Under the pieces are notes generated by a model, which worked only from the letters and a program-made list of their open reading frames with translations, did no database searches and was not told the origin of the DNA. A stretch of DNA of 64,000 bases from Anaerolineales bacterium (GTDB lineage Bacteria > Chloroflexota > Anaerolineae > Anaerolineales > UBA4823). A program made the translations under genes and the position numbers. The stretch is from positions 1-64,000 of the forward strand of contig JAGVAD010000015.1 of assembly GCA_020060465.1 (NCBI GenBank), in the 5' to 3' direction. Numbering within the stretch: the stretch's first letter is position 1; each line of letters opens with the position of its first letter. Below are positions 17,556-26,926 of the stretch, piece by piece.

Positions 17556-18463
17556 TTCCGTTCCCCAATTGTAACCTGAATGGTCATGGGTTGCCCACCG
17601 CGCAGAATTTCGACCATAACCGATTGCCCTACCAAACTGCCAGCCAGCCGACTGAGCAGTTGGTCGGGATCAATAATTGGTTCGCCAGCCAGCCCCACCA
17701 GGATATCGCCGATCAACAGACCGCCGCTGGCCGCCGGGCTGTCCTCTTCAACACCGATCAACAGCAATCCGGTCTCCTGCTCACGTCCCAACGAACGCTG
17801 TTGCGCAGCCGGGATCATCACCGGTTGACTGCGTATGCCCAGATAACCGCGCCGTACACGCCCATGGCGCGCCAGGGCTTCGGCGGTCTGCCACGCCAGT
17901 TGCGTCGGCAGGGTGAGCGCCATTCCGCCGGGGGCCAACCCGGACGTGTTCAACCCCAGCACACGCCCGGCGGCGTCAATCAGCGGCCCGCCGGAGAAAC
18001 CGGGGTAAGGAATGGTGTCTGTGCGCAAGAACTTCTCTAACAGCCCGCCGCGCCCGGTGCGCGCCGGCCCCCCTACTGCGCTGACCACGCCCAAACTGGC
18101 CTGGATGCCTTCTTCGGTTGGGCGCCCCAGCGCCAGAACAAGCTGACCGACGCGTGCTGGTTCAAGCGCCGGTTCTGCCGCTGTCAGGCCGCCGCCGGAG
18201 ACGCGCAGAAGAGCCAGGTCAGCGCCTGGATCCCGACCGACCAGGCTGGCGGATTTTCGGCTGCCGTCGGCCAGTTGAATGTAAATATCGTCTTCGCGCT
18301 CCACAACATGATCGGCGGTCAGCGCCAGTTCGCTGCTATAAGCGATGCCGCTGGCGGGAAATCGCCGGCGCGCATCTACCAATACGACCGAGTCGCCAGC
18401 GCGGGCTACAGCTTCTACCATTGCATCGGACAACGCCGCCAGTAGATTTTGTTCGCTAGACAT
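17552..18463 (-). CDS. HtrA-like serine protease with PDZ domain, no signal peptide
   Basis: The protein has 303 residues. A trypsin-like domain (about 15-195) carries H52 (LTADHVVERE), D82 (PGADLALLRV) and S157 (YPGFSGGPLI), and a PDZ domain follows (about 205-300: RRGYLGIRSQPV, GLLLIGVEEDSPAA, GDILVGLAGEPI). The GNSGGP motif is altered to GFSGGP but the nucleophile stays. The N-terminus is not a signal sequence. It is the first gene of a three-gene overlapping unit. The 255 bp upstream (18464-18718), shared with divergent proB, contain no other gene I can support. Confidence 0.87.
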   Translation of the reverse strand: MSSEQNLLAALSDAMVEAVARAGDSVVLVDARRRFPASGIAYSSELALTADHVVEREDDIYIQLADGSRKSASLVGRDPGADLALLRVSGGGLTAAEPALEPARVGQLVLALGRPTEEGIQASLGVVSAVGGPARTGRGGLLEKFLRTDTIPYPGFSGGPLIDAAGRVLGLNTSGLAPGGMALTLPTQLAWQTAEALARHGRVRRGYLGIRSQPVMIPAAQQRSLGREQETGLLLIGVEEDSPAASGGLLIGDILVGLAGEPIIDPDQLLSRLAGSLVGQSVMVEILRGGQPMTIQVTIGERK

Positions 18464-18697
18464 AGGTTATTTCTCCTCTGTTTGTAAGATAGACGTTCAC
18501 CAATCAGGTTAATGAACACCCCGCAGGTTTATGATCCTATCCGCTTGTTATCCAGAGCTTTCAGAATGTATTGCGTCGCAGGGGTCAACCAGTTATGGTG
18601 AATATCAACAATTTCATCATACAACTTTCGATCCTGTTCTGCATCCTCCAATTGGGTGGGAACGCGCCTGGAAAAATGGGCAGGATGCAGACAATTT

Positions 18698-18703
18698 TAT
18701 GAT
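18698..18703 (+). promoter_or_regulatory. Probable -10 element of proBA (TATGAT)
   Basis: TATGAT lies 15 nt before the proB ATG at 18719, which would leave a leader of under 10 nt. No clear Shine-Dalgarno is present. Assignment rests on the hexamer and position only. Confidence 0.35.
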
Positions 18704-18718
18704 AAACTTGCTCCCATT

Positions 18719-19834
18719 ATGGACGGCAGTCGTTATCGGCGCATGGTGGTTAAATTGGGCACTTCCACCCTCACTGCCGGAGATTCGCGCCTCTCTTTGC
18801 CGCGCATGGTGGAGCTGGTGCGCCAGATGGCGCTTTTGCACGCCACCGGCTGCGACATTATTTTGGTGACCTCCGGCGCGATTGCGGCGGGTCGCGAGCG
18901 CCTGTCTTTTCGCCAGCTTCCGAAAGCCATCCCCTCCAAACAGATGTTAGCCGCAGTGGGTCAGCCGCGTTTGATGGCGATTTATGAGCAGCTTTTTGGT
19001 CTGTATGGGGTGATGGTCGCCCAGGTTTTGCTCACCCGTGCAGATTTATCCGACCGCCGCCGTTATCTTAACTCGCGCAACACACTGGCGGCTCTCCTGG
19101 CTGAAAAAATCATTCCCATTATCAATGAGAACGACACAGTGGCTACGGAAGAAATCCGTGTGGGCGATAATGATAATCTTTCAGCCCTGGTCGCCAATCT
19201 GACCGAGGCGGACGCCTTGATCCTGCTCACCGACCAGCCCGGGTTATTCACGGCGGATCCTCGTCACGTCCCGTCTGCTGAGTTGATTCGCGAAGTGACT
19301 GCGGCAGAAATCCCCGAAGCGCTATGGCGCGCCGCCGGTCACTCGGTCGGCGGGCTTGGCACAGGCGGCATGGCTACCAAGCTGCAAGCGGCGGATCTGG
19401 CGCGCCGCTCTGGAACAATGGTGATCATCGCTTCTGGCAGCGAACCCGAAATTTTGCTGCGTTTATCCGCTGGCGAAAAAATCGGCACGCGCTTCTATCC
19501 GGTAGGCACAGCGATAGAAAGCCGCAAGCGATTTATCCTGGCTGGCCGACGTTCTCCCGGCCTGGTGGTGGTGGATGACGGCGCAGCGCAGGCGTTGCGT
19601 CGCGGCGGCAGCTTGCTGCCCGTGGGCGTGGTGAACGTCCAGGGTAAATTTGAGCGCGGCGATACGGTGCGCGTCGCCGCTCAGGATGGACATGAGATTG
19701 CCCGCGGCCTGGTTAATTACGCCTCGGCGGATTTGGAGCGTATCCGCGGCGAGCAATCCGAGGCGATTGAGCGTATTTTGGGGTTTTTCTATGGGGATGA
19801 GGTAATTCATCGCAATAACATGGTGCTGTTATAA
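18719..19834 (+). CDS. proB: Glutamate 5-kinase
   Basis: ProB phosphorylates glutamate to gamma-glutamyl phosphate, the first step of proline synthesis. The ATG at 18719 gives 371 residues and starts right before the kinase domain (VVKLGTSTL). Other marks are LVTSGAIAAGRERL, NENDTVAT and GTGGMATKLQAA in the amino-acid-kinase fold, and a C-terminal PUA domain (about 280-365). An upstream in-frame extension exists but has no homology-like features. proA follows after 28 nt. Confidence 0.95.
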   Translation: MDGSRYRRMVVKLGTSTLTAGDSRLSLPRMVELVRQMALLHATGCDIILVTSGAIAAGRERLSFRQLPKAIPSKQMLAAVGQPRLMAIYEQLFGLYGVMVAQVLLTRADLSDRRRYLNSRNTLAALLAEKIIPIINENDTVATEEIRVGDNDNLSALVANLTEADALILLTDQPGLFTADPRHVPSAELIREVTAAEIPEALWRAAGHSVGGLGTGGMATKLQAADLARRSGTMVIIASGSEPEILLRLSAGEKIGTRFYPVGTAIESRKRFILAGRRSPGLVVVDDGAAQALRRGGSLLPVGVVNVQGKFERGDTVRVAAQDGHEIARGLVNYASADLERIRGEQSEAIERILGFFYGDEVIHRNNMVLL

Positions 19835-19862
19835 AACACAGCCAGAATGATGGGAGGTTGAG

Positions 19863-21134
19863 ATGTTGGTCGAAATGGGTAAGCAGGCGCGGGCAGCCGC
19901 CCGCAAGCTTGGTCGAGCAAGCAGCGAGCAGAAAAATGCAGCCTTGCTTTGTCTGGCGGAGGCTTTGCTGTCTTCCTCGGCGGAGATTTTGGCGGCCAAT
20001 GCAGAGGATCTGGCTGCCGCGCGCCAGGCTGGTTTAAGCGCGGCGATGTTGGATCGTCTGATGTTGAACCCAGAACGGTTGCAGGGTATGTCGGCTGATT
20101 TACGGCGGGTGGCGGAGTTGCCGGACCCAATCGGCGAGCGTTTCGACCAGACGACGTTGCCTAACGGTATGAGCCTGTATAAACAGCGCGTCCCGTTGGG
20201 GGTGCTGGCGGTCATCTATGAGGCGCGCCCAAACGTCACCATTGATGTGGCGGGCCTGGCGCTGAAGACCGGCAACGCTATCATTCTGCGCGGCGGCAGC
20301 GAGACGTTGGGTTCGAATCGTGTTCTGGTAGGGCTGGCGCGCCAGGCTTTGCAAGAGTGTGGCCTGCCCGTCCACGCCATTCAACTGATAGATAACCCGG
20401 ATCGCTCGTTGGTCATGCAGCTATTGCAAATGTACGAGGATGTGGATATGCTCATCCCACGCGGCGGCGAAGCCTTGCATCGCTTTTGCCGCGAAAACAG
20501 CCGCATTCCGGTGATCACCGGCGGCATCGGCATCTGCCATTTGTTTGTGGATGAAAGCGCCAACCTGGAAGAGTCGCTCAAGGTGATCCATAACGCCAAG
20601 ACGCAGCGCCCCACCGTGTGCAATGCCCTGGATACCGTCCTGGTGCATCGCAAGGCGGCGGGCGAGTTCCTGCCTCGTTTGGTTGCCGAGCTGGAAAAAG
20701 CCGGAGTGAGCTTTCGCGCGGACGCATCGGCTTTGCCCTATTTACAGTCAAGCGATTCAAATGGCGAGCTGCCCGCATCAGTTTTGCCAGCCGGGCCGCA
20801 GGATTTTGACACCGAATGGCTTTCCCTGGTTTTGGGGCTAAAAGTTGTGGACAGCCTGGACGAAGCTTTGCAGCACATCGAAGCGCACAGCACCGGTCAT
20901 TCGGATGGCATCTTGACCAGCAGCCAGGCTAACGCCCAGCGTTTCCTGGCGGAGGTGGATTCGGCGGCGGTTTACGTGAACGCCAGCACCCGCTTTACCG
21001 ATGGCGCGCAGTTCGGATTGGGAGCGGAAGTGGCCGTCTCGACGCAACGGCTGCACGCACGCGGCCCAATGGGCCTGCGCGAACTGACCACCTACAAATG
21101 GGTGGCGGTGGGCGACTATCACGTGCGCCCGTGA
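19863..21134 (+). CDS. proA: Gamma-glutamyl phosphate reductase
   Basis: ProA reduces gamma-glutamyl phosphate to glutamate semialdehyde with NADPH. The 423-residue protein is an aldehyde-dehydrogenase fold with the family marks [27 protein letters not shown], and the catalytic Cys in [11 protein letters not shown]; a late block reads [10 protein letters not shown] Shine-Dalgarno (GGGAGG at about 19852) precedes the ATG. It forms an operon with proB and converges on the MttB-family gene at 21138 with almost no gap. Confidence 0.95.
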   Translation: MLVEMGKQARAAARKLGRASSEQKNAALLCLAEALLSSSAEILAANAEDLAAARQAGLSAAMLDRLMLNPERLQGMSADLRRVAELPDPIGERFDQTTLPNGMSLYKQRVPLGVLAVIYEARPNVTIDVAGLALKTGNAIILRGGSETLGSNRVLVGLARQALQECGLPVHAIQLIDNPDRSLVMQLLQMYEDVDMLIPRGGEALHRFCRENSRIPVITGGIGICHLFVDESANLEESLKVIHNAKTQRPTVCNALDTVLVHRKAAGEFLPRLVAELEKAGVSFRADASALPYLQSSDSNGELPASVLPAGPQDFDTEWLSLVLGLKVVDSLDEALQHIEAHSTGHSDGILTSSQANAQRFLAEVDSAAVYVNASTRFTDGAQFGLGAEVAVSTQRLHARGPMGLRELTTYKWVAVGDYHVRP

Positions 21135-21137
21135 GGC

Positions 21138-22592
21138 TCAGTTCTTTGCCTCGCGTTGTTCAGCGACCTCTAAGATCGCTCGAATCTTCTGCTCGACGCC
21201 CTCTGGTAGTTCAGGGGGTTTATGCGTCGCCAGGATTTTTTGCAGACGCTCGTTGACTCGTTGGTAGGTGGGCTTACTGCCCATTTGCTCCCAGATCACA
21301 TAAGCGTTGCGGTCGAGCAGCCTGGGGACCCAGATTTCACTGCGGCACAGAGCGACCGACTCTGGCTCAGCCATGAAATGCCCTGCCGGGCCTACTTTTT
21401 CGATCAGATCCAGCATGATTGTGTGCGCGTTCACCTCCAGCCCGCGTGTGATGCGTTTGACCATGCTGATCACCTCATCCGCCAGCACCAGCAGTTGCAG
21501 CGAGCCAATATCGGCGCAATCCAGGAAGCCTACATCGTGCACCATGCCTGCGCCGCTCAAAGCGGCCATCAGGATTTGAATGGAAATTTCCACACCAGCC
21601 TGGGCGTCTATGAGTTTGCTTTCCGAAGCCCCGGCGGTGCCCATGAAAGGCAAGCCCAGATAGCGCGCCAGGTCCGCCGCTGCGGCGGTGTGCAGATTCA
21701 TCTCCGGCGAGCCGTAAGCTGGTCGGGCAGTGCGCAAATCCATGGCGGAGGGCAGCCCGCCGATCATGATGGGCGCTCCGCGCCGCTTGAGTTGCAGAAT
21801 TGCCAGGCCGCTCAGCGCGGCTGCCAGATACAGCGTCAGGGCGCTGGCGCCGGTCACCGGCGATTCCAGCCCCACCGTTGGCCCGCCCAGATAGATGACC
21901 GGCACGCCATGCTCTGCCGCCCAAATCATGTTGGCGATTTGTTTTTCGCCGTGGCGCAATGGCGACTCATAATTGGCAAAATAAGCGAACAGCGGTTTCT
22001 TGCGTAACGAGACTTCGTTGCCGGCGACTGCCACCGCGATTTGATAGATGTCTTCCAGCGTCGCCGGATCGTTCGCCCAGGCGACGATTGGCTTGCCGCT
22101 GTTAGCGATCATTTCGGCGAATTCATACACTGGCGAGAGCATAGGGTGTACATCATCGAAGATGGAGAGGCTCATCAGGAAATCAATATTTTCCAGGGCG
22201 TCACAAACGCGGGCGGTGTTGGCTGCATCGCCGCGCCGCGCCTTGCGCCGTTCGCCGGTGATTGGATCGTAAACGTAAGTGCAGGTGGGGCCAGGTCCAA
22301 AATAGACCCGGTCGGGGGCGATTTGCAGAGAATGTTGATGATCGCGTCCCCACAAGGTGAACGTGCGCGGCGCCAGGACGAGCGTCTCTTGGATAATGTG
22401 CGGAGGAATGAAAACATGGTTTCCCTCCACGCGGGCGCCGGCCGCGGCCAACGCCCGGCAAGCGCCATCGTGGTTGACAATGACCCCGATGCGGTTCAGG
22501 CATTCCAGCGCCGCCAGGTATAATTCCTGGCATTGTCTGTCCGAAAGCACGCGAAACTGGGGGGTTTGCCGGTCGGCATAATTACTAAGCAT
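21138..22592 (-). CDS. MttB-family (non-pyrrolysine) corrinoid methyltransferase, first paralogue
   Basis: The 484-residue protein belongs to the trimethylamine methyltransferase superfamily (COG5598). Recognisable stretches are VYFGPGPTCTYVYDP, GEKQIANMIWAAEHGVPV, SPVTGASALTLY and MVHDVGFLDCADIGSLQL. There is no in-frame amber codon, so it is of the MtgB type, which demethylates quaternary amines such as glycine betaine onto a corrinoid protein, rather than pyrrolysine MttB. It is the last gene of the 21-36.5 kb catabolic run, 12 nt after the aminotransferase gene. A second, diverged paralogue lies at 33238. Confidence 0.85.
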   Translation of the reverse strand: MLSNYADRQTPQFRVLSDRQCQELYLAALECLNRIGVIVNHDGACRALAAAGARVEGNHVFIPPHIIQETLVLAPRTFTLWGRDHQHSLQIAPDRVYFGPGPTCTYVYDPITGERRKARRGDAANTARVCDALENIDFLMSLSIFDDVHPMLSPVYEFAEMIANSGKPIVAWANDPATLEDIYQIAVAVAGNEVSLRKKPLFAYFANYESPLRHGEKQIANMIWAAEHGVPVIYLGGPTVGLESPVTGASALTLYLAAALSGLAILQLKRRGAPIMIGGLPSAMDLRTARPAYGSPEMNLHTAAAADLARYLGLPFMGTAGASESKLIDAQAGVEISIQILMAALSGAGMVHDVGFLDCADIGSLQLLVLADEVISMVKRITRGLEVNAHTIMLDLIEKVGPAGHFMAEPESVALCRSEIWVPRLLDRNAYVIWEQMGSKPTYQRVNERLQKILATHKPPELPEGVEQKIRAILEVAEQREAKN

Positions 22593-22604
22593 TCCGATAA
22601 TCTC

Positions 22605-23768
22605 CTACAACCTGCTCAAAGCCTCTTTCATCTGTTCCAGGGCTTGTAAGATGTTTTCCAATGAATTGGCGAAACATAAGCGTAAGTAGCCTTCGCCGTA
22701 CTTGCCAAAGGACACGCCTGGCAGCAGCGCCACGCCGGCTTCTTCGAGTAGATACTCGGCCAGCCAGTTCGACGGGCGACCGAAGGCGCTCACGTTCGGG
22801 AAGGCGTAGAATGCCCCTTGCGGCATTCTGCAGCAGACGCCGGAAATGGCATTCAACCCGGCGACCAGCGCATCCCGCCGGCGGCGGTACTCGGCGATCA
22901 CTGCCTCAACCTGCTCCTGCGGCCCCTGAATGGCTTCCAGGCCAGCGATCTGAGTGAAGCTTGCCGTGCAGCCCACGGAATGGGTGAGCAGCAGTTCCAC
23001 GCGCTCGGCTAAGGGTTTGGGCATGATGCCATAACCCAGCCGCCAACCGGTCATGGCGTAAGTCTTAGAGAACCCATCGCAAATGATGGTTCGTTCAGCC
23101 ATGCCGGGCAGCGCGGCGATGCTTGGAGCGGGCGCTTCGTACACCAGGCGCGCATAAATCTCGTCCGAAAGCACCCAAATATCCCGTTGGCAAGCGACCT
23201 CGGCGATATGCTCCAGGGCCGAGAGCGGCATCACGCCGCCGGTGGGGTTGCTGGGCGAGTTCAGCACAATCATGCGCGTGCGTTCGCTCACCAGGCGGTC
23301 GAATACTTCCAGGTCGAAAGAAAAATCCTGTTCTTCTCGCAGAGGCACGGGTACAGGCACGCCGCCGGCGACTTCGATCATCGCCGCGTAGGTTGGAAAC
23401 CCGGGATCTGGATAGATAACTTCATCACCGGGACGCACCAGCGCCAATGTGGGGAAGAACAGTGCCGGCTTTGCACCCGGGCCGATCACCACTTGCGCTG
23501 GATCAATAGAGATGCCTCGCCGTCTGCCAGCGTCTTCAGCAATTGCTTTGCGCAGCGCCGGGATGCCAGCGGAAGGAGTATAGCGGGTATAACCTTCTGC
23601 AATCGCATCCATGCCAGCCTGGGCAATATTCTGAAAAGTCGGCGCATCTGGCTGGCCGATTTCCAGATGGATGATTTCGCGCCCCGCGGCTTCCAAAGCC
23701 TGGGCGCGTCCCAACATATAATAGGCGCCCTCTGGGGCAAGTTTGACAACGCGTTCAGCAAAATCCAT
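22605..23768 (-). CDS. PLP-dependent class I/II aminotransferase
   Basis: This 387-residue fold-type I aminotransferase has the AspC-family landmarks: YTRYTPSAGIPALRKAIA, the VLNSPSNPTGGVM block, DEIYARLVYE, the PLP lysine in DGFSKTYAMTGWRLGY, and a C-terminal substrate-binding Arg in YLRLCFANS. Its substrate is not given by the sequence. In the catabolic run it lies between MttB1 and the racemase-like gene, so it probably removes the amino group of an amino acid freed by demethylation. Confidence 0.88.
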   Translation of the reverse strand: MDFAERVVKLAPEGAYYMLGRAQALEAAGREIIHLEIGQPDAPTFQNIAQAGMDAIAEGYTRYTPSAGIPALRKAIAEDAGRRRGISIDPAQVVIGPGAKPALFFPTLALVRPGDEVIYPDPGFPTYAAMIEVAGGVPVPVPLREEQDFSFDLEVFDRLVSERTRMIVLNSPSNPTGGVMPLSALEHIAEVACQRDIWVLSDEIYARLVYEAPAPSIAALPGMAERTIICDGFSKTYAMTGWRLGYGIMPKPLAERVELLLTHSVGCTASFTQIAGLEAIQGPQEQVEAVIAEYRRRRDALVAGLNAISGVCCRMPQGAFYAFPNVSAFGRPSNWLAEYLLEEAGVALLPGVSFGKYGEGYLRLCFANSLENILQALEQMKEALSRL

Positions 23769-23785
23769 AAATCACCTCATTCGGC

Positions 23786-24574
23786 TCACACGTGGCCGTA
23801 ATAATCTCGATGCACTACAACAGAATAAGCATAGTCTAACAGGGTTCCCCAACTGAAGATAGGGATGTCAATCTTGCGTTGCAAGGCGCGCGCAAACGGT
23901 GGAAATCCGGTGCATTCCAGCACCATAGCGCCCATGTTGGGATGCTGTTGATAAAAACGAACCGCAACCTTCAAGAACTCGGCCTCGGCTTTAGCGTAGT
24001 TCGCTGCTGGCGGATCGCTGCGGCGACCCTGCGTCCATAGGTGATCAAATTCCTCGCACTCGAATTGCGTCATTGCCCCGCCGACCACATAATTCGAGCC
24101 CGGGCGAATGCCCACCGACTCCAAATGCCGCTCGGTGAGATAGCGCTCGTTCGCCATGAGGATGCCGACCACCTGATCGGAGCTGATCAATTGTTGCGCC
24201 CAGGGCACTTGCAACAGGCTGGACATAAACACCGGGACGCGCACGCTGGCTGCCACTTCACGTTGAAAATAGGCGAAATAGCCACATTCGGCGGCAATTG
24301 CCCGGCAGCCCATGCGCTCCAGCTTGCGGGCGGCGCGCACCACCGGCGCCAGGCAGGGCGATTTATCCTCCGCAATCACCAATTGAGGGATGTCTACCCC
24401 TTCCACAATTTCATATTGGATGGGAAAGGGGTAGGCGCTGGCGTTGCGCACATCGCCGGGGAAGCCCGGATAGACGTCATCCAGGATCAAAACGCCCAGG
24501 CCCATGCCGTAACATCGGCGGTCTTCACGCGCCTGGATGCGTCGGATGCCCTGATCCCTGTTTTGATAAATCAT
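23786..24574 (-). CDS. Aspartate/glutamate racemase superfamily protein
   Basis: The protein has 262 residues. The superfamily's paired cysteines appear as C97 in AIAAECGYFAYF and C221 in MVLECTGFPPF, in symmetry-related halves. Members include Asp/Glu and hydantoin racemases, maleate isomerase and decarboxylases, so both racemisation and another cofactor-free reaction are possible. The neighbourhood (aminotransferase, threonine-dehydratase-like enzyme) favours an amino-acid-derived substrate. It lies 28 nt after the dehydratase-like gene. Confidence 0.75.
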   Translation of the reverse strand: MIYQNRDQGIRRIQAREDRRCYGMGLGVLILDDVYPGFPGDVRNASAYPFPIQYEIVEGVDIPQLVIAEDKSPCLAPVVRAARKLERMGCRAIAAECGYFAYFQREVAASVRVPVFMSSLLQVPWAQQLISSDQVVGILMANERYLTERHLESVGIRPGSNYVVGGAMTQFECEEFDHLWTQGRRSDPPAANYAKAEAEFLKVAVRFYQQHPNMGAMVLECTGFPPFARALQRKIDIPIFSWGTLLDYAYSVVVHRDYYGHV

Positions 24575-24602
24575 TTTGTCCCTTCCAAATGGATGTAGAG
24601 GC

Positions 24603-25628
24603 TTATTGTATCCCTTTTGACAGGATATTCACCAGAAGCGAGGCGTCCATATTACCGCCGGATACGATACAGATGATCTTACCTGCGCCGACCATACCGT
24701 TCATGGCAGCGGCCACAGACACGGCTCCTGCGCCCTCGGCGATGACATGGTTGTGCAACGCCAAAAGGCGAATCGCCCGCCGCACGGCGGCTAAGGAAAC
24801 CACCAGCGAATCATCCAGCAAATGGCTGGCTAACGGCCACATTTGGGGAAAAACGAACGGCGCGCCCATGCCGGAGACAAAGCTGGGCGCATAAGCTATC
24901 TCAACCGGCTGGCTCGCGGCCAGGCTGGCAGCCAGCGGCGCAGCGGTCTCTACTTCGCAAGCGTAAATGCGGATCTGTGGACGTAGAGCACGTAGCGCAG
25001 AGGCGATGCCGCAGCTCAGCCCTCCGCCGCCATAGGGCGCGATGACCGCCTCCACCTGCGGTAGGTCTTCTAAGATTTCCAGACCAATGACCGCGTTGCC
25101 AGCCATCACCTGCTCATCCGCAAAGGGATGGATCAAGGTCATGGCGGTTAACTTTGCCTCCAGCATCGGCTCTACCAAGCCATTCGGGCTGCACCGGCGC
25201 TGAATTTCCTGATACGCGGCAAATGGGACAAGGTGGATCGTCGCGCCTTGAGCAGCGATGGCTTGCAGCTTTGCCGCTGGCGCGTCCTCCGGCGCCACCA
25301 CCGCGCAGGGCGCGCCCAACCTTCGCGCGCACCAGGCGACTGCGTAGCCCATATTGCCAGCGCTGGCGGTCCAGACGCCAGCTTTCAAGGTGGAGTCATC
25401 TAAGGCAGTCATGGCGCTCGCCGCGCCGCGTAGTTTGAAAGACCCCACCGGCTGTAAGGTCTCGAGTTTCAGATAGATTTCAGCCGGCGCATCGTCGAGA
25501 TTCAATCTTACCAGAGGCGTGTGCAGTGTAATCTCGGCAGTCCGCTGACGCGCCGCAAAAATGCGTTCCAGGGGAATGGCTTTATGAAGTCCGCGCGCCG
25601 GAACAGGAGGGCGGGTCTGTTCAACCAT
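24603..25628 (-). CDS. Threonine dehydratase-like PLP enzyme (fold type II)
   Basis: The protein has 341 residues, the size of single-domain catabolic threonine/serine dehydratases without a regulatory ACT domain. The PLP lysine is in VGSFKLRGAAS, the Asn-binding stretch is WTASAGNMGYAVAW, and the phosphate-binding Gly-rich loop is APYGGGGLSCGIAS. It performs beta-elimination or beta-replacement on hydroxy-, amino- or similar amino acids. Its start overlaps the end of the unknown enzyme gene by 8 nt. In this operon the leaving group could be something other than water. Confidence 0.83.
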   Translation of the reverse strand: MVEQTRPPVPARGLHKAIPLERIFAARQRTAEITLHTPLVRLNLDDAPAEIYLKLETLQPVGSFKLRGAASAMTALDDSTLKAGVWTASAGNMGYAVAWCARRLGAPCAVVAPEDAPAAKLQAIAAQGATIHLVPFAAYQEIQRRCSPNGLVEPMLEAKLTAMTLIHPFADEQVMAGNAVIGLEILEDLPQVEAVIAPYGGGGLSCGIASALRALRPQIRIYACEVETAAPLAASLAASQPVEIAYAPSFVSGMGAPFVFPQMWPLASHLLDDSLVVSLAAVRRAIRLLALHNHVIAEGAGAVSVAAAMNGMVGAGKIICIVSGGNMDASLLVNILSKGIQ

Positions 25629-26886
25629 GAAGGTTCCTCGCGGCTGTAAAGGATAGCCCGCGCTCCGTCAACGCCCAGGCAGTGCGGTTTAAGGAGTCGA
25701 ACTTGTCTTGAAAGTTAAGGGTCAGCGTTTCCCATTCCCCGGTCGCCAGGATTTCTTCCTTAAGACGGTAATAATCCTGAACATCGGATGGGCGTTGGCG
25801 GCTCATTTCCACTTCCGGTTCGCCGCCTTCGTGCTTGGCGGAGAGGTTGGCGATATGATCTGCCAGCGCCAGGATGTCATCGCGCCGGTTATACGGCTGG
25901 ATCACCAATCCTTTCCACGTTTCGGTGACATGGTGTTCGAAGCGCACCAGATCCTCCAGCCCCAACGCTTTGCGGAATTGAGCGGTGATTTCTATCGTTT
26001 CGTTGTTAACGGAGTTGCTCCAGTTAAAACCCACCAGCGGTGTACTTCCGTCATCGCGAGAGAAAAGGTGGGCGGTGAGCAGCGTCCACAGCGCTGAATA
26101 GGGGTTATCGTTGCCCAGGGTGACGGAAATCTTGAATTCAATATCCACGCCCAGGCGGTGAAGTAAATAGCCCACCAATACCGTACCGGGGTTGACATTA
26201 AGCACCTGCCGCACGCCGTAACGCGTATAGTAATACAGGTATTCGTCCAGCCACTTCAAGGGGTAATGGTTGGGCTGACCCACCCCACCGTAATAACCGA
26301 TGAGGGTGTCCGCGCCGCCCAAATGAATATTCGAGCCGTCTGAGCCGCGCGTGTCAAGTTGTTCAACGTAACTGGCGCCGATGATCTGCATGGCTGCGGC
26401 AAAGGCGGGTAAATCGCCGTCCGCTTCTTGTTCTTTCATGTTGCGCACGCGGATAAAGCGCGCCGGCATGATTTCGCCGCGCTCAGCCGCCCGACGGGCG
26501 ATCTCCATCAGCCAGGGAAAATACTGGCAGGCGCTGATCTCCATCGTCACGGAATAACGATCAGGAAATTCCATCCTGTCCGCTTTTCCCCCCAGCACTT
26601 TGCGGCGGTAATCTTGAATGCGGATGAAGGCGCCGCTATCGCGCGCCTGGCGCAACCATTCCAGATCAGCGAGATATTCAGGTCGCGTTCGCCGCACTTG
26701 CTCGAGCAACACCGGCAATTGCGAGGCCTCCTCAGCCCGATGGTTGATCTCTTGCGGCGTTCCATACTTCAAAACCACATCCAGGAAATCGCTTATCACC
26801 CGCAAATCCGGGTTCAACAGCACGGCGTTTAACGTCTCCAGGCGCGCCGGCGAAAGGCGCAACTTTTCTAATAAGGCGTCACGCAT
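25621..26886 (-). CDS. Unrecognised 421-residue enzyme-like protein of the corrinoid/PLP regulon
   Basis: I do not recognise this family. The start at 26886 (MRDALLEK) is chosen because GGGGTG lies 7 nt before it; an ATG five codons earlier has no such site. The protein is soluble, without signal or membrane helix. A helical N-terminal part (to about 95) is followed by a region with motifs that look like enzyme loops: MEISACQYFPWL, LDTRGSDGSNIHLGGAD, YYGGVGQPNHYPLKW, VLNVNPGTVLVGYLL, TLGNDNPYSALW and GFNWSNSVNNETIE. The alternating Gly/Asp/His-rich loops suggest a barrel-type enzyme, but that is a guess. It overlaps the dehydratase-like gene by 8 nt, so the two probably act in the same pathway. 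Confidence 0.7.
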   Translation of the reverse strand: MRDALLEKLRLSPARLETLNAVLLNPDLRVISDFLDVVLKYGTPQEINHRAEEASQLPVLLEQVRRTRPEYLADLEWLRQARDSGAFIRIQDYRRKVLGGKADRMEFPDRYSVTMEISACQYFPWLMEIARRAAERGEIMPARFIRVRNMKEQEADGDLPAFAAAMQIIGASYVEQLDTRGSDGSNIHLGGADTLIGYYGGVGQPNHYPLKWLDEYLYYYTRYGVRQVLNVNPGTVLVGYLLHRLGVDIEFKISVTLGNDNPYSALWTLLTAHLFSRDDGSTPLVGFNWSNSVNNETIEITAQFRKALGLEDLVRFEHHVTETWKGLVIQPYNRRDDILALADHIANLSAKHEGGEPEVEMSRQRPSDVQDYYRLKEEILATGEWETLTLNFQDKFDSLNRTAWALTERGLSFTAARNLHG

Positions 26887-26926
26887 CGTTACACACCCCA
26901 TATTCAGGGAATCTCATACGTTTCTA

